Assembly (NCBI GenBank): GCA_050260095.1
Contig: JBLNBQ010000002.1
Span: 1 to 12,717, forward strand
DNA from: JBLNBQ01 sp050260095
GTDB lineage: Bacteria > Bacillota > UBA5301 > DYFA01
Direction: 5' to 3'
Length of the DNA: 12,717 nt
Shown piece by piece: positions 1 to 7,323 of the stretch. The translations under genes and the position numbers were made by a program. The notes under the pieces are model-generated. The model was not told the origin of the DNA. It searched no databases and saw only the letters and a list, made by a program, of their open reading frames with translations. The first letter of the stretch is position 1, and each line of letters starts with the position of its first letter.

Positions 1-646
1 GCGCCAGCATGGCCGGGCCGAGGCGGGCGAGGTCGCCGTGCCCCAAGGCCAGGGCGAGGAAACCGGCGCCGCCGGCCAGCATCTCGTAGGCTGAGCGGAC
101 CAGGAGCGAACCCTGCGGGTCGCGTTTGGCCATCCACACGGAGGCGCTGGCCCAGACCGCGGAGCCCAGCATCAGGAGCAGCACATTGGGGGGCGTGACC
201 GTGCCGCCGTTCACCACCAGTGCGCCGACGCCGGAAAGGCCGAGGACGAAGGAGAGGACGACCCGAAGCGAGGGGCGCCGGCCGGTGCCCAAGAGCCAGG
301 CGGCCAGCGTCATCCAGATGGGCGTGGTGGCGATCAGAATCGCCACCAGCCCGGAAGAGGTCGTCTGCTCGGCCAGGAGGACCGCTCCGTTGCCGAAGAC
401 GAAGAGGAAGAACCCCGTGATAAGGCAGGTCACCGCGCTGCGCCGGTCGAGCGCCAGTTTGTGGCCCAAGATTTTGGCGGCGGCCAGCATCCCGAGCCCG
501 GCCACCAGGAACCGGACCGTCCCCAGCACGAACGGCGGCCAGACGGCGACACCGAAGCGGATGGCCAGGTAGGTTGAGCCCCAGACCAGGTATACGCTGG
601 CGAGGTGGGCCAGGGCGAGGGGAGAGAGGGCGGCGGGCGGAGTCAT
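1..646 (-). CDS. EamA/DMT-family permease (5' part; gene runs off the window start)
   Basis: Reading the minus strand from ATG 646-644 gives 215 open codons to the window edge. The protein is very hydrophobic and opens with VWGSTYLAIR at residues 21-30, a hallmark of the first helix of EamA (drug/metabolite transporter, YedA/RhaT-like) permeases. About five helices of the first EamA repeat are present, and the second repeat begins near LMLGSAVWASASVW. Family members usually have ten helices and about 300 residues, so roughly 80 residues lie outside the window. The start is supported by GGAGG seven bases upstream and by a promoter at 674-702. It probably exports or takes up a small metabolite across the inner membrane; the substrate cannot be read from sequence. 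The family call is secure, the substrate unknown. Confidence 0.88.
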   Translation of the reverse strand, partial: MTPPAALSPLALAHLASVYLVWGSTYLAIRFGVAVWPPFVLGTVRFLVAGLGMLAAAKILGHKLALDRRSAVTCLITGFFLFVFGNGAVLLAEQTTSSGLVAILIATTPIWMTLAAWLLGTGRRPSLRVVLSFVLGLSGVGALVVNGGTVTPPNVLLLMLGSAVWASASVWMAKRDPQGSLLVRSAYEMLAGGAGFLALALGHGDLARLGPAMLA

Positions 647-673
647 GGCGGCGCCTCCGATCAGGTTTCTTCC

Positions 674-702
674 AGTCTAACCCGCGCTTGGTCGCGAGTC
701 AA
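674..702 (-). promoter_or_regulatory. Sigma-70/SigA-type promoter for the EamA permease
   Basis: On the minus strand TTGACT (702-697) is followed by a 17-bp spacer and TAGACT (679-674). That is five of six and four of six matches to the -35 and -10 consensus at ideal spacing. Transcription would start near 667, giving a leader of about 20 nt that carries the GGAGG site and the ATG at 646. This is a prediction from consensus and position only. Confidence 0.6.
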
Positions 703-769
703 CCGCCACGCTCGCCCCTGCCGCCCGCTCCCGGAGCCACAGGCCGCCCCTCATCGCCGAGCCCGCCGC

Positions 770-900
770 GGCCCCGGTGGGTGACGGGAGGCCCAACCGG
801 TCGGTGAGGAAGAGGACCATGAACGGCCAGACGAAGTTGCCCAGCGAGTTCACCTGCCCGGGGCTCACCGGCATAGTTGGCGAAAAGTCGGGTTACGACT
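770..900 (-). pseudogene. Remnant of an MFS transporter N-terminus
   Basis: One minus-strand frame (stretch ending near 874) encodes VNSLGNFVWPFMVLFLTDRL, which matches the first transmembrane helix of Firmicute MDR-type MFS transporters. Just upstream, in a different frame, lies RLFANYAG (about 890-867), which resembles the residues that normally precede that helix. The two pieces are therefore separated by a frameshift and probably a short deletion. After LGLPS the reading loses hydrophobicity and runs to a stop at 679-677 inside the EamA promoter. No other MFS helix is present where about 400 residues would be expected. I infer a decayed gene whose 3' part was deleted when the EamA gene came to lie beside it. 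The remaining bases of 647-949 hold only the EamA promoter and no other recognisable feature. Confidence 0.6.
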
Positions 901-949
901 CTCCCCCGGCGAGCGCAGGCAGGGCGAAGTTGAAGTTGGAGGGCCTGTC

Positions 950-1564
950 CTATTTGTTGTCCAGCGCTCGCCAGAGGTACCAGGACGCGATCGTGGCATA
1001 GGGGTGCCAGGGCTGGGCCAGGCGCCTGAGTTCCGCCGGTCCGGGCAGTTCGGGAAGACCGTAGGCCAGCTGGGCGCCTTTCCGCAGGCCCAGGTCGCCC
1101 ACGGGTAGCACGTCGGGGCGGTTCAGGGCGAAGATGAGGAACATGGTGACCGTCCACGGGCCGATCCCCTGCACCGCCAGGAGTTCGCGTTCGATCTCGG
1201 CCGCCGGCAGGTCGCGCAGGGAGGCCAGGCGGATGGTGCCGTCCTGGCATTTGGCGGCCAGGTCCTTCAGGTAACGCTGCTTCTGCGGGGAGAGGCCGGC
1301 GGACCGGAGCAACTCCTGATCCAGCTCGGCCAACCGGCCGGGGACCGGGTGACCACCGGGGAAGAGCGCCCGGACGCGACGGGCGATCGAGTCGGCGGCC
1401 TTGGGCGAAATCTGCTGCCCGATGATGGAGTCGCACAGGGAGCCGAAGAGATCGTCGTCGGGCCCGAGAGTGCAGGGACCCCGCTCTGCGATCAGCCGGG
1501 CCATGACCGGGTCGACGGCCGAGAGATGCGCCTCGGCCTCCCGCCAGGGATGTGCGGTGTTCAT
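950..1564 (-). CDS. DNA-3-methyladenine glycosylase (AlkA-type HhH-GPD enzyme)
   Basis: Predicted base-excision repair enzyme that removes alkylated purines from DNA by hydrolysing the N-glycosidic bond. The 204-residue protein has the helix-hairpin-helix region at about 126-146 (VQGIGPWTV). The conserved aspartate follows in PVGDLGLRKG (Asp157), the position of the catalytic Asp of AlkA. The segment SIIGQQIS near residue 47 is also typical of the superfamily. Length matches the compact bacterial forms that lack the extra N-terminal domain of E. coli AlkA. ATG at 1564 is chosen over upstream in-frame starts because AGGAAAAGGA lies about eight bases before it and homology begins there. It is divergent from the lipoprotein gene, with 100 bp between the starts, so the two share a promoter region. 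MutY/Nth-type activity is unlikely because no FeS cysteine cluster is seen. Confidence 0.88.
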   Translation of the reverse strand: MNTAHPWREAEAHLSAVDPVMARLIAERGPCTLGPDDDLFGSLCDSIIGQQISPKAADSIARRVRALFPGGHPVPGRLAELDQELLRSAGLSPQKQRYLKDLAAKCQDGTIRLASLRDLPAAEIERELLAVQGIGPWTVTMFLIFALNRPDVLPVGDLGLRKGAQLAYGLPELPGPAELRRLAQPWHPYATIASWYLWRALDNK

Positions 1565-1664
1565 GGTGAAATCCTTTTCCTGGCTCGCCTGGATTATTCC
1601 TGCAGGCGCCGGCCAGCCTATTCCCGAATGTCTTCCCGTCACAAGGATCGAGGGGGGTTCGCCC

Positions 1665-4433
1665 ATGCAAACGCGCTGTCTCAAGGTCACACTGTTCGCA
1701 GCGACCCTGTCGCTTCTCCTGACGGCCTGCGCCGGCGCCGCGCCGCCGGCCCGGTGGCTCACCCTGGAGACGCCGCACTTCAGGGTCCACTTCACGGCCG
1801 AACACCAGGCCTTGGCTGAGAAGGCGGCCCGCATCGCCGAGGAGGTTCACCCGGTGCTGGCCCAGGACTTCGGGTATGCGCCGGCCGGCCGGACCGACCT
1901 GGTGCTGGACGACGGCAGCGATCTCACCAACGGCTATGCGTCGGTGATCTACCGGCCCACCGTCACCATCCTCCTGGCGCCGCCGGGCACCGGGAACTAC
2001 CGTTCGGGCATCACCGGGAGCGAGGATTGGCTGCGGTTCGTCATCACGCACGAGTACGCTCACATCATCCATCTGGACATGAACGACGGTTTCTCCCGCG
2101 CCGCCGGGCGCCTGTTCGGACGGGTGCCGCTCCTCAGCGCGCCCAACGGCATGCAGAGCTTCGCTTTCATCGAGGGCCTGGCCGTGGTCATGGAGACCCG
2201 GCACACCGCCTGGGGGCGGGGTGATTCTCCGATGTACGAGATGTACCTGCGGACCGCCGCGCTCGAAGGCAAGCTGCTCCGGCTCGACCAGGCGCTGGGG
2301 GAGTACGAATGGCGGGAGTGGGTTCCGGCCGGCGGGGTTTACCTGTACGGGTCGGCCTTCCTGAACTACCTGGAGGGGCGGTTCGGCGCCGCGAAGCTGC
2401 GGGAGTTCAACCTCCGTTTCAGCCGCGGCGACCGCCCGGCGCTGGGGCTCATGGTGAAGGAGGTTTTCGGGCAGGACCTGTCCGCGCTGTGGCAGGCCTG
2501 GCAGGCCGACTTGGCCGAGCGGAGCTGGCGGCAGGCAGCCGCGCTGTCGTCGCAAGGTTTGACCGCGTCCGAGCCGCTGACCACCGAGGGCTTTAGCCAC
2601 CATGCGGCAGCCTTCTCGCCCGACGGGCAGACCCTCGCCTACGTCGCAGAGGGCCCGGCGCAGACCGGCGGGCTCTGGGTGCGGCGGTCCGACGGGCGCC
2701 ACCAACTGCTGGTCCAGGGGGCGGTGCTCGAGAACACCACTCTGGCCTGGTCGCCGGATGGAGAGCGGATCGCGTACGGCAAGGCGGACTACGTGAACCG
2801 GACGGAAGTCCGGTCGGATCTCTATGCTTACGACCTGAAGACCGGCCGGGAACGGCGGCTCACCACCGGCGAGCGGGCGTTCGATCCCGCCTGGTCGCCC
2901 GACGGACGGCAGGTGGCCTTCGTCTCGCTCGAAGACGGCCGCTCACGCCTCGAGGTGTTGGACGTGGAGACGGGGCGCGCGTCGGTGCTGAGCGAAGGCG
3001 AGGGCCTCGCCGAGTTCGCTGCCCCGGCCTGGTCGCCCGACGGACGCCAGCTGGCCGTGGCCTACAAGCCGGAGCACGGCACCTGGGACCTGGCGCTGGT
3101 CGACGCCGGCGGGGGATCGCCCGTCCGGCTCTGGACCGACCCGGCGCTCGACCGCAACGCCGCCTGGTCGCCCGACGGGCGGTACCTGTTCTTCGATTCG
3201 GAGCGCAGCGGCGTGCCCAACCTTTACGCTTGGGACGTGGGGGCTGGCCAGCTCTACCAGGTGACCAACGTAGTGACCGGCGCGTTCGACCCGACGCCCA
3301 GCCCCGACGGGCGGACGCTGGTCTTCCTGCAGTACGGGGCGGGCGGCTACGACCTGCGCCGGATGGCCCTGGATGCCGCGGCGTGGCGGCCGGTCGCTTC
3401 TCCCGGCGGCGTGGCGGCGGTGGCGCCCGCACGTGAGCCCGTTCGCCCGGCGACTCCTGCAACTTTGCCCGGGTCCACCGCGGCGACCGTGAAGCCGTAT
3501 TCGCCCTGGCCGGGCCTGGCGCCGGCCTTCTGGTTCCCCACCCTGGTCGCCACCCGGGACGACCGCTGGGCGCCTGGGATCATGACCGGCGGCACCGACC
3601 CGCTCGGGCGAACCTCCTACTTCCTTGAGGCCGGAGTCGATCCCTCCGCCGGCTGGGCGCCGGTCGTCGATCTCTCCCTGTCGCACGCCGTCGGCGTGGC
3701 GGGCCCGGTGGCCAGCCTGCGCTGGGACGAAGCGGGCCGGGAGGCGAGCCTCACCTGGGTCCGGCCGGGCGTGACCCGCAGCCGCGAGTTCTCCCTGCTG
3801 GCCTCGGAGGAGACGGGGGAGAGCGGCGCGGCGTCCAACTGGGCCGGCGGCTTCGCGGCGTCCACCACCTGGACCCGCGGCTGGGGCGCCGCGGCGCTCA
3901 CCCAGCAGGCGGTGTTGGCGTACAGCCATGACCTTGGGGCCGGCGAGACCGGGCAGGCCACGCTGCTGACCTGGGGCGGACTGTGGAGCCGCCGCGACCT
4001 GCCGGTCTTGCGCCTGGTGGCCCGCGGGGGCGCCGCCGACGGGGGGAAGCAGCTCAGTCTCGGCAACGGCGAGGCTTTCCCCGTCCGGGGCGTTGCCTCC
4101 GGCACGGCCGCCGGCCCGCAGGGCTGGTCCGCCACGGCCGAAGTCTTCCCTCTCCACCTCTTCCCGGAGGTGGGGCCGCGGGAGCTGCCCCTCTTCCTGA
4201 ACCAGGTAGAGGGGGCCCTTTTCGTGGATGCAGGGCGCGTGAGCGGCGGGAGCGCGGCGGCGAGCGAGGCCAGCTGGGGCGGGGAGATCAGGACGCACAC
4301 CAACCTCTTCTACGGCATCCTCCCGTTCGAGGCTCGGCTGGGGGTGGCGCTGCCCGTCAACGGGCATCGCGATCCGAAGGTCTACTTCCGAGCGCAGTTC
4401 TTCCCGGCGCTGCCCGGCCCCGCCCGGCTGTAG
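1665..4433 (+). CDS. Lipoprotein: HExxH (peptidase MA-like) metallopeptidase + TolB-like propeller + C-terminal barrel-like domain
   Basis: 922 residues. A signal peptide ends in a lipobox (LLTAC, Cys22). Residues about 30-290 form a peptidase-MA/gluzincin-like domain: the zinc motif HEYAH is at 129-133, and EGLA (Glu170) supplies the likely third ligand. Six SPDG-type PD40/TolB repeats follow, with SPDG at 318, 363, 411, 457, 502 and 546, enough for a six-bladed propeller. After a Pro/Ala-rich linker (about 575-610), residues 611-922 have alternating hydrophobic strands. They also carry a GSD/GTDPLGR-like motif and a final LFVDAGRV...FEARLGVALPV segment, resembling the ends of surface-antigen/BamA-type barrels. 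The start at 1665 has a GGGGGG site upstream; the in-frame region before it (from 1401) is antisense to the glycosylase and is rejected. It probably acts at the cell surface or periplasm. Its substrate is unknown, and the barrel reading is inference. Confidence 0.82.
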   Translation: MQTRCLKVTLFAATLSLLLTACAGAAPPARWLTLETPHFRVHFTAEHQALAEKAARIAEEVHPVLAQDFGYAPAGRTDLVLDDGSDLTNGYASVIYRPTVTILLAPPGTGNYRSGITGSEDWLRFVITHEYAHIIHLDMNDGFSRAAGRLFGRVPLLSAPNGMQSFAFIEGLAVVMETRHTAWGRGDSPMYEMYLRTAALEGKLLRLDQALGEYEWREWVPAGGVYLYGSAFLNYLEGRFGAAKLREFNLRFSRGDRPALGLMVKEVFGQDLSALWQAWQADLAERSWRQAAALSSQGLTASEPLTTEGFSHHAAAFSPDGQTLAYVAEGPAQTGGLWVRRSDGRHQLLVQGAVLENTTLAWSPDGERIAYGKADYVNRTEVRSDLYAYDLKTGRERRLTTGERAFDPAWSPDGRQVAFVSLEDGRSRLEVLDVETGRASVLSEGEGLAEFAAPAWSPDGRQLAVAYKPEHGTWDLALVDAGGGSPVRLWTDPALDRNAAWSPDGRYLFFDSERSGVPNLYAWDVGAGQLYQVTNVVTGAFDPTPSPDGRTLVFLQYGAGGYDLRRMALDAAAWRPVASPGGVAAVAPAREPVRPATPATLPGSTAATVKPYSPWPGLAPAFWFPTLVATRDDRWAPGIMTGGTDPLGRTSYFLEAGVDPSAGWAPVVDLSLSHAVGVAGPVASLRWDEAGREASLTWVRPGVTRSREFSLLASEETGESGAASNWAGGFAASTTWTRGWGAAALTQQAVLAYSHDLGAGETGQATLLTWGGLWSRRDLPVLRLVARGGAADGGKQLSLGNGEAFPVRGVASGTAAGPQGWSATAEVFPLHLFPEVGPRELPLFLNQVEGALFVDAGRVSGGSAAASEASWGGEIRTHTNLFYGILPFEARLGVALPVNGHRDPKVYFRAQFFPALPGPARL

Positions 4434-4740
4434 GCCATTTCGGCGACCGGGTGGCCGACCAGGCGGCGAAGACCGTCGGCAGCTGGAGTTCGTTCTGGTC
4501 CAGTCCGTGGTCGCCCAAAACCGGGAAGCGGCTGTCGCCCGCCTCCGAGCCGAACTCGACTATCAGGTGAACGTGAAGGCGGAAGAGGAGGTCAAGGCCC
4601 TGCTGGCCCGGGTGGAGGCGGAGACCGACGCGGTCCTTCACCTGCTCGAGCGGATTGATGAACACCGCGACCTCCTCTGCCGCCTGTTGCCGGCGGGCGG
4701 GGGCGGGAGGCCCGGTGGAAGCCCCAGCCCCGGCGCATAA
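4434..4740 (+). pseudogene. Broken DUF1003 membrane protein gene
   Basis: Two pieces of the DUF1003 family sit in different frames. The first (about 4440-4490) reads FGDRVADQAAKTVGSW, the family's N-terminal motif (G-x-R-V/I-A-D...GSW). The second, entered near 4485 and open from GTG 4507 to the stop at 4738-4740, reads AQNREAAVARLRAELDYQVN and then KAEEE. This is the family's highly conserved C-terminal motif (SQNRQ...RAELDYEVNLKAE). The roughly 40-50 residues with the two transmembrane helices that should lie between them are missing. I therefore infer an internal deletion plus frameshift. No good start codon or ribosome site precedes the first piece, which begins at the lipoprotein stop. 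Translation of the second piece as a 77-residue cytosolic peptide is possible but unsupported. No other gene is visible between 4434 and 4760. Confidence 0.75.
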
Positions 4741-4760
4741 TAGGGCCGGAGGGATGCCGG

Positions 4761-5945
4761 GTGCGCACGTGGGATGTCGTGGTGGTCGGGGGCGGTCCGG
4801 CGGGTTCGGCCGCGGCGCGGGCAGCAGCCCAAGCCGGCGGCGCCGTGCTCTTGCTCGAGGCAGAGCAGTTTCCCCGCTTCAAGCCGTGCGCCGGCGGGGT
4901 GACCGCTGCCGCACTGGCGGAACTGGCTGCCACCGGACAGCCTGCGCCTCCGGAAGTGCTGGGCCGGCTTTGCCGCTCCATCCGGCCTCGTTACGCGGAA
5001 CTCTCGGTCACCGTGAACCGGGACGAACCGGTGGTGGCCGTGGTGCGACGCGCGGCCTTCGACGACTATCTCCTCTCCCGGGCCCGGGCGGCCGGTGCGG
5101 AGGTGCGGCACGGCGTCAGGGTGGAGGAGGTTCGCCAGGGGCGGGAGGGCGTCACGCTGCGGACCAGCCGGGGTCCGGTCGAGGCCCGGGTAGTGATCGG
5201 CGCCGACGGGGCGCAGAGCCGGGTGGCCCGCGCCGTGCGGCCGGCCTTCCGCCGGGCCGATCTGGGCGTTTGCCAGGTGGCCGAACTCAACCTTCGGCCC
5301 GAGGCCCACGAGGCCTTCTTTGAGCACGGGCTCGAGGTGAGGTACGGCGATGTGCCCGGTGGCTACACCTGGATCTTCCCGACGGCGACCGGGCTCAACG
5401 TGGGGTTGGGGAGTCTATCGCCCGGCCTGACCAGCCTGCGGCACCACTTTTCGTCTTTCCTGGCCGCGGCGGGGTTGCCCGAACCGGAGCGGGTGCGCGG
5501 CGCCGTGCTCCCGCTGGGCGGGCGGCGGCACACCGTGAGGGCCGGACGGATCCTGCTGGCCGGCGATGCGGCCGGCGTGGCCGACCCCTTCACCGGGGAA
5601 GGCATCCGGTATGCCCTGATCTCCGGACGCCTGGCGGGGGAGTGCGCCATGGAGGCTCTTCAGCGTGCGCCGGACGCGCCTGACCTATCGGCCTACGCTG
5701 GCCGGTGCGAGGCCGCCTTCGGCACCGACCTGCGCTACGCCTTCCTCCTGGGCCGGCTCTTCCTGAAGTTGCCGGGCCTGCTCAACCGCCCTGTCTTCCG
5801 CCATCCGGGGCTCTTCAGCCGCGTGGCCGACATCCTGCAGGGCCGGGAGACCTACCAGGGCATGGCCGGTAAACTGGGCCAGAGCCTGCCGGGGTACTGG
5901 CTGCGGGGGCTGACCCAGCGGGCTGGGGTGACCCGGGGGACGTAG
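4761..5945 (+). CDS. Geranylgeranyl reductase-family FAD-dependent oxidoreductase
   Basis: 394-residue flavoprotein of the geranylgeranyl reductase/ChlP-like family, which reduces isoprenoid double bonds in quinone or lipid side chains, or related substrates. The N-terminal Rossmann motif GGGPAG is at residues 10-15. The family signature PRFKPCAGGVT is at 38-48, GADGAQSRVAR at about 147-157, the substrate-region motif YGDVPGGYTWIFP at 195-207, and the second FAD motif GDAAGVADPFTGEGIRYAL at 268-286. The GTG start at 4761 has GGAGGG seven bases upstream; the nearby ATG at 4754 is out of frame. The gene stands alone between the DUF1003 remnant and the convergent NRAMP gene. Function in menaquinone or membrane-lipid saturation is plausible from family knowledge but not shown here. 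Other FAD monooxygenases are less likely given the PCAGG motif. Confidence 0.88.
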   Translation: MRTWDVVVVGGGPAGSAAARAAAQAGGAVLLLEAEQFPRFKPCAGGVTAAALAELAATGQPAPPEVLGRLCRSIRPRYAELSVTVNRDEPVVAVVRRAAFDDYLLSRARAAGAEVRHGVRVEEVRQGREGVTLRTSRGPVEARVVIGADGAQSRVARAVRPAFRRADLGVCQVAELNLRPEAHEAFFEHGLEVRYGDVPGGYTWIFPTATGLNVGLGSLSPGLTSLRHHFSSFLAAAGLPEPERVRGAVLPLGGRRHTVRAGRILLAGDAAGVADPFTGEGIRYALISGRLAGECAMEALQRAPDAPDLSAYAGRCEAAFGTDLRYAFLLGRLFLKLPGLLNRPVFRHPGLFSRVADILQGRETYQGMAGKLGQSLPGYWLRGLTQRAGVTRGT

Positions 5946-6045
5946 GCAGGTGTGATCACCGGGCCTGCCCTGTCGGACGCATCCCCAAGGGGAGGGCTCG
6001 CCCACCGTAGGCCTGCCAGAAGTCGGCTTCTGAACGCTGGATTCC
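5946..6045. other. Convergent intergenic region with a short hairpin
   Basis: This 100-bp gap separates two convergent genes. A 6-bp perfect hairpin (CAGAAG / CTTCTG, tetraloop TCGG) lies at 6017-6032, with a smaller one (TCCCC/GGGGA) just before it. Neither is followed by a run of T on either strand, so a role in termination is possible but weak. Confidence 0.3.
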
Positions 6046-7314
6046 CTACTTCCACAACTCCGGGAAGATGGAGAAGACCAGGAGCAGGATGGTCAGGAGG
6101 ACAATGAAGCCGACGGTCACCCAGGTGATGGCGTTATAGACCCGGCCGTTGACGTAGTCGCCCATGAGGCGCCGGTTGTTGATCAGCTTGAGCTGGAAGA
6201 CCATGATGATCGGCACCAGGATGCCGCAGACGATCTGGGCGAAGAGCATGATCTTGACCAGCGAGAGGCCGGGGAGGAGCACGACGACCATCCCGAAGAG
6301 CATGAGGAAGGAGAAGAGGCCGAAAAAGACGGGGGCCTCGCTTAGCCGCCGGTCGACGCTGGACTCCCACCCGAAGGCCTCGCAGATGGCGTAGGCGGTC
6401 GAGAGGGGGAGGATCGCCGCCGCCAGCACGGAAGCGCCGAAGAGGCCGAGGGCGAAGAGGTAGGTCGCGTAGGTTCCGGCCAGCGGTTTCAGGGCCAGGG
6501 CCGCGTCTTTCGCCGTCTCGACCAGCACCCCGTGCCGGTGCAGGGTCGCAGCGGTGGAGACGATGATGAAGAACGAGACGAAGTCGGTCACGAAGGCCCC
6601 GAAGAGGACGTCGAGCCGCTCCCACTTGTACTCCTTCGCCGAGATGCCCTTATCCACCACCGACGACTGCAGGTAGAACTGCATCCAAGGGGTGATGGTG
6701 GTGCCGATCAGGCCGATGAAGAGGATGACGAACTTGGGCTCCCACCGGAAGCTCGGCACGAAGAGGGAACGGAAGACGACGGGCCACTCCGGTTTGGCCA
6801 GGAAGCCGGAGATGATGTAGGTGGCGAAGACGAGGGAGAGGGCGAGGAAGAACTTCTCGAGCTGCTTGTAGCTGCCCTTCACCACGGCGAGCCAGAGGAT
6901 GATCCCGGCGGCCGGCACGGCGATGTACCGGGAGAGGCCGAAGATCTCCATGGAGGCGGCGATGCCGGCGAATTCGGCGGCGGTGGTGGCCATGTTGGAG
7001 AAGAGCAGGGTCAGCATGGCGATGAACGTCCACTTGACGCCGAACTCCTCCCGAATCAGGTCGGAGAGGCCCTTGCCGGTGACGGCGCCCATCCGGGCCG
7101 ACATCTCCTGCACGATGCCGAGCGAGATGGTGATGAGCAGGAGACCCCAGAGCATCTCGTAGCCGTAGGCCGCGCCGACCGACGCGTAGGTGGTGATGCC
7201 GCCGGCGTCGTTGTCGGCGTTGGCCGTGACGAGGCCCGGGCCGATCACGGCGAGCGCGATGGCCAGCGTCTGCAGGCGGCGGTTGGCTTTCAGCTTTTTC
7301 CAGAAGTTCGCCAT
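6046..7314 (-). CDS. NRAMP-family divalent metal transporter, NRMT-like (probably Mg2+/Mn2+)
   Basis: 422-residue membrane protein with about 11 helices and clear SLC11/NRAMP signatures: GPG at 25-27, MATTAAEFAGIAASM in helix 3, and a helix-6 segment at about 201-218. Canonical Mn/Fe transporters carry DPGN in helix 1 and a Met-Pro pair in helix 6. Here the aligned residues are D36-A-G-G and T208-P, so the metal-binding Asn and Met are lost while Asp36 is kept. Loss of the soft-metal Met is known for NRAMP-related magnesium transporters (NRMTs), so Mg2+ uptake is a better guess than Mn2+/Fe2+ uptake. The start is ATG 7314 with AGGAGG about six bases upstream. It lies nine bases after the stop of the CBS protein gene, and the ribosome site abuts that stop, which suggests translational coupling. 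Transcription comes from the promoter near 8850. Confidence 0.9.
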   Translation of the reverse strand: MANFWKKLKANRRLQTLAIALAVIGPGLVTANADNDAGGITTYASVGAAYGYEMLWGLLLITISLGIVQEMSARMGAVTGKGLSDLIREEFGVKWTFIAMLTLLFSNMATTAAEFAGIAASMEIFGLSRYIAVPAAGIILWLAVVKGSYKQLEKFFLALSLVFATYIISGFLAKPEWPVVFRSLFVPSFRWEPKFVILFIGLIGTTITPWMQFYLQSSVVDKGISAKEYKWERLDVLFGAFVTDFVSFFIIVSTAATLHRHGVLVETAKDAALALKPLAGTYATYLFALGLFGASVLAAAILPLSTAYAICEAFGWESSVDRRLSEAPVFFGLFSFLMLFGMVVVLLPGLSLVKIMLFAQIVCGILVPIIMVFQLKLINNRRLMGDYVNGRVYNAITWVTVGFIVLLTILLLVFSIFPELWK

Positions 7315-7323
7315 CCGGTCCTC

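Noticed and set aside
1401..1664. 88-codon N-terminal extension of the lipoprotein
   Set aside because: It is antisense to the glycosylase start. The signal peptide and ribosome site at 1665 mark the true start.
699..2705. 668-codon open frame on the minus strand
   Set aside because: It overlaps the glycosylase in another frame and is antisense to the lipoprotein. It is rich in Arg, Gly and Pro and shows no domain. Long antisense frames are expected at this GC content.
4736..4741. CATAAT as a -10 box for the geranylgeranyl reductase gene
   Set aside because: There is no acceptable -35 at 16-18 bp, and the start of transcription would fall on the ribosome site.
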